A stretch of 64,000 nucleotides of DNA from Blastocladiella emersonii ATCC 22665 (lineage: Eukaryota > Blastocladiomycota > Blastocladiomycetes > Blastocladiales > Blastocladiaceae), in NCBI GenBank assembly GCA_025594325.1, contig JANHCV010000002.1, positions 2,666,001 to 2,730,000 of the forward strand, written 5' to 3'. The translations under genes were made by a program, and so were the position numbers. The notes under the pieces are model-generated. The model was not told the DNA's origin and searched no databases. It saw only the letters and a program-made list of their open reading frames with translations. Below, one piece after another: positions 58,958 through 64,000 of this stretch (position 1 is the stretch's first letter; each line of letters starts with the position of its first letter).

Positions 58958-61900
58958 ACACGTACACTGTCGGCACTAGGGCCAGCTGCCGGCGGCTCGC
59001 CCGGGCGTGGGCGGCGAGTTTCGCGCTCGCCGTCGCCGTCGTTCTTGCCGTGCTCGGGGCGCTGGCGCCTCGCACCGCCCGCGCTGCTACGCTGCCGATC
59101 GGCATCCACCTGCCGTTCCTTCAGAGTACCGACCGGCCGGCCCTCCCCGCGCTGCCTGGACCTTGCAGGGCTAACCCATCCTCCCGACCCGCTAGTCCCC
59201 GAGGCCGACGACATCGTCAAGGTGATCCGGCTGCTCGAGCCCGACCTGCAGGCGCTCAGCTCGACCCACTCGTTCCGGCTCGTCTATAACTCGACCAACA
59301 CGAGCCTGGTCGCCAGCTCGGGCGCCATGCTGCACGGCGCGCTGAACCTCGGGTACCTCGGCGTGATTGGCGACGTGCGTGCGTTTACTTGCATCTAGCC
59401 TCATCACATTGACTAACGGTGCCGATTACGTAGATGTACAGCTCGCAGACGATCCCGCAGGCCCTCGACGCGACCTACCTCAAGGTGTTCATGTGCTCGG
59501 GCTCGGCCTCCGCGTCCGCCCTCTCCGACGACGACTACCTCTACCTGTACCGCACCATCGCCGACGACCCGCAGCAGGGCACCGTGCTCGCTCTCTTCAT
59601 CCGCAACATGGGCTGGGCCCGCGTCAACATCTTCTTCTCGACGTCCACCTACGGCGAAAGCGGTATGCGCGACTCGCTCGTTCAGTCTACGCCCCGAACC
59701 GTCGGCGCACTGACGCTGACGTATCCACTCGCGTCTATCTGTCTAGTTAGCCAGGGTTTCGTGGCCGCCGCGAGCTCGGCGAACCTGACCATCTCGTCGA
59801 TGCTGCCCTTCAACCCGGCCGCCCGGGACTTTGTGCCGCAGGTCACGGCCGCGTCCAACTCGGGCACGCTGATCCACGTCATTGCTGCGACACCCGACGA
59901 GGCCGCGCCGCTGCTCAAGGCCGCCAAGGCCGCGGGGCTCGTCGGGCCGGAGAACGTGTGGATCGGGCCTGAAGCCTTCACGCTCGCGCTGTCGGGCGGC
60001 AGCAAGGCGGCGGCGGATCCGGAAACGGCCGCGATCCTGTCGGCGGGCTTCTTCTTCGTGCGCCCCGTCGAGGATAGCGGCAACGCCAAGGCCAAGGCGT
60101 TCCGCACCAAGTGGAGCGCGGCGTACCCCGCCAAACCCGTCCCCGCGTACGGCTTTCTGTACCGCGACTGTCTTTTCTCGCTGGCCGAGGGACTTCTCGG
60201 GGTACATACCCTTCGATCCCATCGCCGACCCGCGAGATTAACCCGCACCGATGCGTCTAGCTCATCAACAAGTACGGTCTCTCGCGCGTCGTGAACCGGC
60301 AGTACGAGCTCGACACCAACGAGCTGGTCACCAATTTTCTCGGCGTGTCGGGCGACATCACCTTCGATGTGCAGGGCAACCGGGTGCAGGCGTTCGAGAT
60401 CGTGAACCTGCAGGGCGCGCTGACGTCGCCAGTCGTGACGCACACGATTGCCTCGAACCGTACGATCCTCGCCGTGACCGCGCCGCGTTTCGCGTCGGGC
60501 ACCGCCGCCGTCCCGTCGGACCGCATCGCGCAGGTCATGCTGCTGGCGCAGTGGACGTCGCCCGGCTGCATCGTCCTGGCCGCGGTCACCGTGGCCATGA
60601 TCCTCGCGATCCTCGCCACCGACGCGTATCTGTTCCTCAACAAGACGGTCCCGCAGGTCCGCCACCTCAGCTTCCCGTTCCTCAACCTCATCTGCGTCGG
60701 TTGCGTCGTCACGCTCGCTAGCACGCTCATGTCGATCGGCACGCCGAACGCGGGACAGTGTATTGCGAGCCTCTGGATCTTTGCGTTCGGGTTCGAGATG
60801 GTCGTCGGGGCGTCCATTGCCAAGGCGTATCGGGTACGTTTTCTACGATATCGGGCCCGTGTGAGTGTGAGCTGACGCACGCACACGCGTACGCGTAGAT
60901 CTGGACCATCTTCGAGAACAAGTCGCTCGTCAAGGTGTCGGGCATCAACGACCGGATGCTGTTCGGCGGCGTGGGAGGGATCCTCGCGCTGCAGTCGATC
61001 CTGCTCGTTGTGTGGACCGCGGGCGGCGCGCCGGTTCCGCAGCTCGTGAGCGCGCGCACCTACTACTACGTGACGTGCCGGAGCGCGGACCCGGCCTTCC
61101 ACACGGCGCTGACCGTGTCGACGCTCGTGTACAACGGCGCGCTGCTGCTCGTGTTCCTGTTCCTCGCCTTCAAGACGCGCCACGTCAGCTCGTCGTACAA
61201 CGAGTCCAAGTACATGCACCTCGCGGGCCAGACCATTGCGCTGTCGGCCATCGTCATCACGGCGTTCGCGCTCTTCGACTTTGGCGCCGCCCAGCTCACC
61301 GCCTTCTACGTCAAGCACGCCATGATCCTGTTCGCCGTCGCCGCGACCTTCTTCGCCCTCGTCGGCCGACTCGCGATCGACGTCCGCGCGTCCAACAAGT
61401 CCAAGTCGCTCACGTCCACGGGCAACAACACGTCGCGCGGCCAGCAGCAGGGCGGCGGCGGCCAGGGCGGGACGTCCGGGTCCACGAGCAACCTCAGCGT
61501 ACGCCCGCGGTTCACCGCACTCGCTCCGTCGACATCAACTCACACCCCTTGCGCGCGCGTGTAGACGACGTGGATGGCGAAAGGCACGTTCCCCGTTCGT
61601 CAAGCCGGGCTCATCTCGCAGTGGCGGTCGACACGCGTACAGGTCTTTGCCATGGACGGCCAAATGTCCTTCATCCCGAACACGTCGACGCCAACGTCGA
61701 CCGTGTCGATCGGGTTTGTCCTGGACCTGACCACGACGCTCGTCAACCCGACGCCGCCTGGGTCGCCGCACTGCATCGAGGTGCTCGCCCAGGGCAAGTC
61801 GTGGCTCGTGCAGTTCGAGACGGACCGCGACCGCAAGAAGTGGGCGGACCTGCTGTGCTCGATCGCGACGACCACGGCGAGCTCCAAGGGACGGTCCGGC

Positions 61901-62059
61901 AGCAAGAACACGCTTAACGGATCCCGCGCCACGGGGCTCAACGGCAGCGAGCCCGTGCTCAACACTGCCGCGGCCGGGTCGCCGACCGCGAGGAAAAGTA
62001 TCGGCGCGACCGCGGCAATCATCTCGGGCAGCCATTCGGGGAACCCGGCCGGGGTGTAG
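58954..62059 (+). CDS. Class C G-protein-coupled receptor with C-terminal PH-like domain
   Basis: Seven exons (58954-59125, 59196-59374, 59434-59662, 59747-60201, 60261-60833, 60899-61498, 61565-62059) with introns of 59-84 bp; the exons sum exactly to 900 aa. A signal peptide (residues about 22-45) leads into a Venus-flytrap ligand-binding ectodomain (ANF-receptor fold) with 'GIHLPFLQIPEADDIV', 'NIFFSTSTYGESVSQGFVAA', 'ENVWIGPEAF' and the family hallmark 'ITFDVQGNRVQAFEIVNLQG', as in GABA-B-like receptors. Seven membrane helices follow ('GCIVLAAVTVAMILAIL' to 'HAMILFAVAATFFALVG'). A Gly/Ser linker then joins a ~100-residue domain that looks like a PH domain ('RSTRVQVFAMDGQMSFIPN', then 'GSPHCIEVLAQGKSWLVQFE' and 'TDRDRKKWADLL', the C-terminal helix Trp). 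It probably senses a small molecule at the surface and signals through G proteins; the ligand is unknown. The chemoreceptor role in zoospores is inference. Confidence 0.85.
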
Positions 62060-62655
62060 TTGAGGTGTACTGGATGATTGTGTGGATACAATGAGTCTTC
62101 CGCTCTGGGAATGTCATTCCTTTCGATTCCTTTGAAGCAGCGCTCGCCCTCGATGCCGTGTCTAAGCGGATCGCACGGCCCTCATCCGAAGCACGCTGAT
62201 CGCCACCGCGAGCGCGTCGCTCGCGCCAAACCTGCTGAGGAAGGCCCTAGCGCGAGAGCCCCGCAGCCGCTGCATGTTCCCGTTCACGATTGCGCTGGCA
62301 CGGCTCGCCCGCTCGAGGGCGGACGGACGATCGGCTCGTAGTGTCTGGCCGCGCGTCGGCGCCTTCGATGCGGCGTCGCGGTACCTCGGACCGCGCAGCG
62401 CCCGCCCGTGAGCTGTCGGTGCAGGCGCAGAAAGCGCTCGCACAACCCAAAATGAGATTGCCGCGGGTCCGCTTGCGTGGACCGTCAATCGGGCGCAAGA
62501 AGGCGCGAGCGCGGTACGTGCTGCGCCGTGATCAGGGAGCGCGGTCGGAGTGCTGCGGTGAGCGGAGAACCGCGGCAAACTGAACCGCAAGCGATGGGTG
62601 CGATAGAGAGAGCAAAAAAAAGAGACCTTGTTGTTGAGGTAGAACGCGACGAGCA
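62060..62655. other. Convergent spacer, nothing recognised
   Basis: 0.6 kb between the receptor gene and the DUF1746 gene (both 3' ends). Small open frames without bias. No repeats or RNA genes recognised. Confidence 0.5.
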
Positions 62656-63292
62656 TCATGCAGGGAGAAAGTCCTGTGCCTCGAGCGGCGGCTCGCCTTT
62701 GACCAGGCGGCGCAGGTCGGCACGCGAAAAGTCGAGGACCAGCGGGTTGCCGTCGTCGATGAACGACTCGGAGTCGAGGGCGGCCACGTCGCCGTCGTCG
62801 CTGCCGTCGTGGGTGAGGTCTGGTGGCGGCTGGTAGTTGGGGATGGCCGAGAGGTGCGTCGCGTACGCGTGCAGCAGCTGGAGCGCCGTTGCGAGCGCGT
62901 CGTTGGCCAGCAGCTTCCACGCGGACGGCGGGTACGCTATGTAGGTGTCGAGGGAACTGTTCAGTGGTGCAGCAGCCGCGTTCCAAGGGGGGAAAGCACG
63001 TACGGCTGCCGATAAAGTCGACAACGAGGGACGGCCCATGCGCCGTCGGACTGGTGGCGCCCGCGACGTGGATCAGCGCGGCGAGACCGTTGAAGACGAG
63101 GATCCACAGGAAGGCGCGGCCGACGTTGGACGTGGGCATGACAGCGCACAGGACGCCCGTCAGGAACCAGCGAACGAGCAGGAGGAGCAGCCGCGCGTCC
63201 TGGAAGTAGAGCACGACGAGCGTCGCGCGGGCGCAGAAGCTCGCGCTCGAGGCCAGATGGTGAAGCGCCATGGCGTAGGGCGGCGGTTGCAT
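62656..63292 (-). CDS. DUF1746/Dsc4-like membrane protein
   Basis: Two exons, 63292-63004 and 62936-62656, with a 67-bp intron (GTACGT...CTGAAC...TAG); 189 aa. Hydrophobic helices include 'LVVLYFQDARLLLLLVRWFL' and 'GRAFLWILVFNGLAALIHVA'. The block 'HGPSLVVDFIGSPYPPSAWK' then 'LLANDALATALQLLHAY' strongly resembles the fungal DUF1746 pattern (L-L-I-D-F-I-G-Q-x-x-P-x-S then L-L-x-D-x-L). In fission yeast this domain is in Dsc4 of the Golgi Dsc ubiquitin ligase that activates SREBP. That functional link is inference. The end 'PLEAQDFLPA' follows a polar acidic tail. An upstream exon cannot be excluded. The splice was selected to restore the DUF1746 block. Confidence 0.7.
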
Positions 63293-63414
63293 CAAGTCGC
63301 GTTACATGGCATGGTGGTGTATGACCCGAGTCGGAGAGAGCGAGCGCGCGCCGCGGCCGCCTGCTCCTGACCACGGCGGCGGCGGACGCGGGGACGGCAG
63401 CGCATACGTGTATC

Positions 63415-64000
63415 TCAGGAATGTACATTGAGCAGAGCGGCGAGGTCTCCGGCCCACGCGCGTGGCCGCGGCCGCGGTCTCGGACCAGGATCGTCGTCGT
63501 GATTGTCGTCCTCGCGGTGATGGCGGGCAGCGTCGCTTCGGCGCGGGCTCGGCTCGAGCAGCATGACGGAGGGCTCCGGTAGAACAGCTCTCAACTCGCC
63601 GTCGCCGACGGAGCGAGGGTGCCTCCACTTGTCGGCGAACGCGAGCCGCCACGCGACGGCGCGCCGGTCGAGGACGACGCGGTGCCAGCCGCGCAGCGCG
63701 TTGCGGAGGACCGTGGCCGTGTGGAACTCGCGCGGGCGCACAACCGAGAGCGCGTGGGCCGCCTTCCAGTCGGTCCGCCGTGCGCGCCACGTCGCAAAGG
63801 TGCGGACGAGCAGGCGGTACCGGTAAACAGCGTCGGCGCGGCACGCGCGAGCCCAGTCGTCGCGCTTGACCTGGGCGCGCGCTCGCCAGTCGCGGAAGAC
63901 ACGCGCGCCGTGATGGACGAGGAGGAACGCGTCGGCGCGGTCCTGCCGGTAGCGGTGGAGGACCGACGACTTGGCGAACAGCAGCCACGCGTAGAAGTGC
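63415..64000 (-). CDS. Sfi1-like centrin-binding repeat protein, 3' part (truncated by window edge)
   Basis: The frame is open from the window edge to a stop at 63415, giving the C-terminal 194 residues. Repeats with the spacing A/L-x3-L-x2-W are visible: 'FYAWLLFAKSSVLHRYRQ', 'ARVFRDWRARAQVKRDDW', 'YRLLVRTFATWRARRTDW', 'LRNALRGWHRVVLDRR'. This is the Sfi1 repeat style that binds centrin in the spindle-pole-body half-bridge or basal-body fibres. The end is acidic and disordered ('EDDNHDDDPGPRPRPRPR'). The rest of the gene lies to the right. Identity depends on repeat number and centrin-binding helices outside the window. Confidence 0.6.
   Translation of the reverse strand, partial: HFYAWLLFAKSSVLHRYRQDRADAFLLVHHGARVFRDWRARAQVKRDDWARACRADAVYRYRLLVRTFATWRARRTDWKAAHALSVVRPREFHTATVLRNALRGWHRVVLDRRAVAWRLAFADKWRHPRSVGDGELRAVLPEPSVMLLEPSPRRSDAARHHREDDNHDDDPGPRPRPRPRAWAGDLAALLNVHS

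Overview
The window looks like nuclear DNA of a zoosporic (flagellated) fungus, most plausibly a blastocladiomycete or related chytrid-like lineage; that placement is inference. The evidence is: GC-rich DNA with strong G/C third-position bias; many short introns (about 52-85 nt) that mostly start GTACG and end TAG; fungal-type genes (squalene synthase, RSC9/ARID2-like subunit, a DUF1746/Dsc4-like membrane protein); and motile-cilium genes (CFAP91, a LEKR1-like coiled-coil protein) together with a class C receptor, which are lost from non-flagellated fungi. No transposase, reverse transcriptase, CRISPR array, tRNA or rRNA was recognised.

Layout. 0-39 kb is a dense set of conserved housekeeping genes, about 20 genes with short spacers: a mitochondrial-type P-loop NTPase orphan, small heat shock protein, AP-1 sigma adaptin, an orphan multi-pass membrane protein, an L-type lectin cargo receptor, ARID2/RSC9-like and BLM/Sgs1-like genes sharing a divergent promoter, the LEKR1-like protein, squalene synthase, ATG10, a four-finger C2HC protein, an old-yellow-enzyme oxidoreductase, Rab escort protein, GTPBP1-like GTPase, NDUFA2, CFAP91, RAD9 and a lipase. 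Genes were rebuilt across introns by requiring GT-AG (one GC-AG) junctions that keep the frame; the exon lengths sum to whole codons in every case.

39-51 kb is different. It is gene-poor, with no family recognised: a lysine-rich orphan with a duplicated exon/intron module, two or three single-pass membrane or coiled-coil orphans with internal repeats, a basic orphan, and several stretches where convincing protein-like reading jumps frame (probable pseudogenes). This is the accessory part of the window.

51-64 kb returns to recognisable genes: an F-box-like protein, LRRC40 (interrupted by a 38-bp tandem duplication that shifts the frame), a B-type cyclin, a class C 7TM receptor with a Venus-flytrap ectodomain and a C-terminal PH-like domain, a DUF1746 membrane protein, and the 3' part of an Sfi1-like repeat protein that runs off the right edge.

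Functionally the genes are mostly independent. Loose themes are membrane traffic (AP-1 sigma, lectin receptor, Rab escort protein, ATG10), genome maintenance (BLM/Sgs1-like, RAD9, ARID2/RSC9-like, cyclin B) and the zoospore/cilium (CFAP91, LEKR1-like, perhaps the receptor). No operon-like or obviously co-functional cluster is seen.
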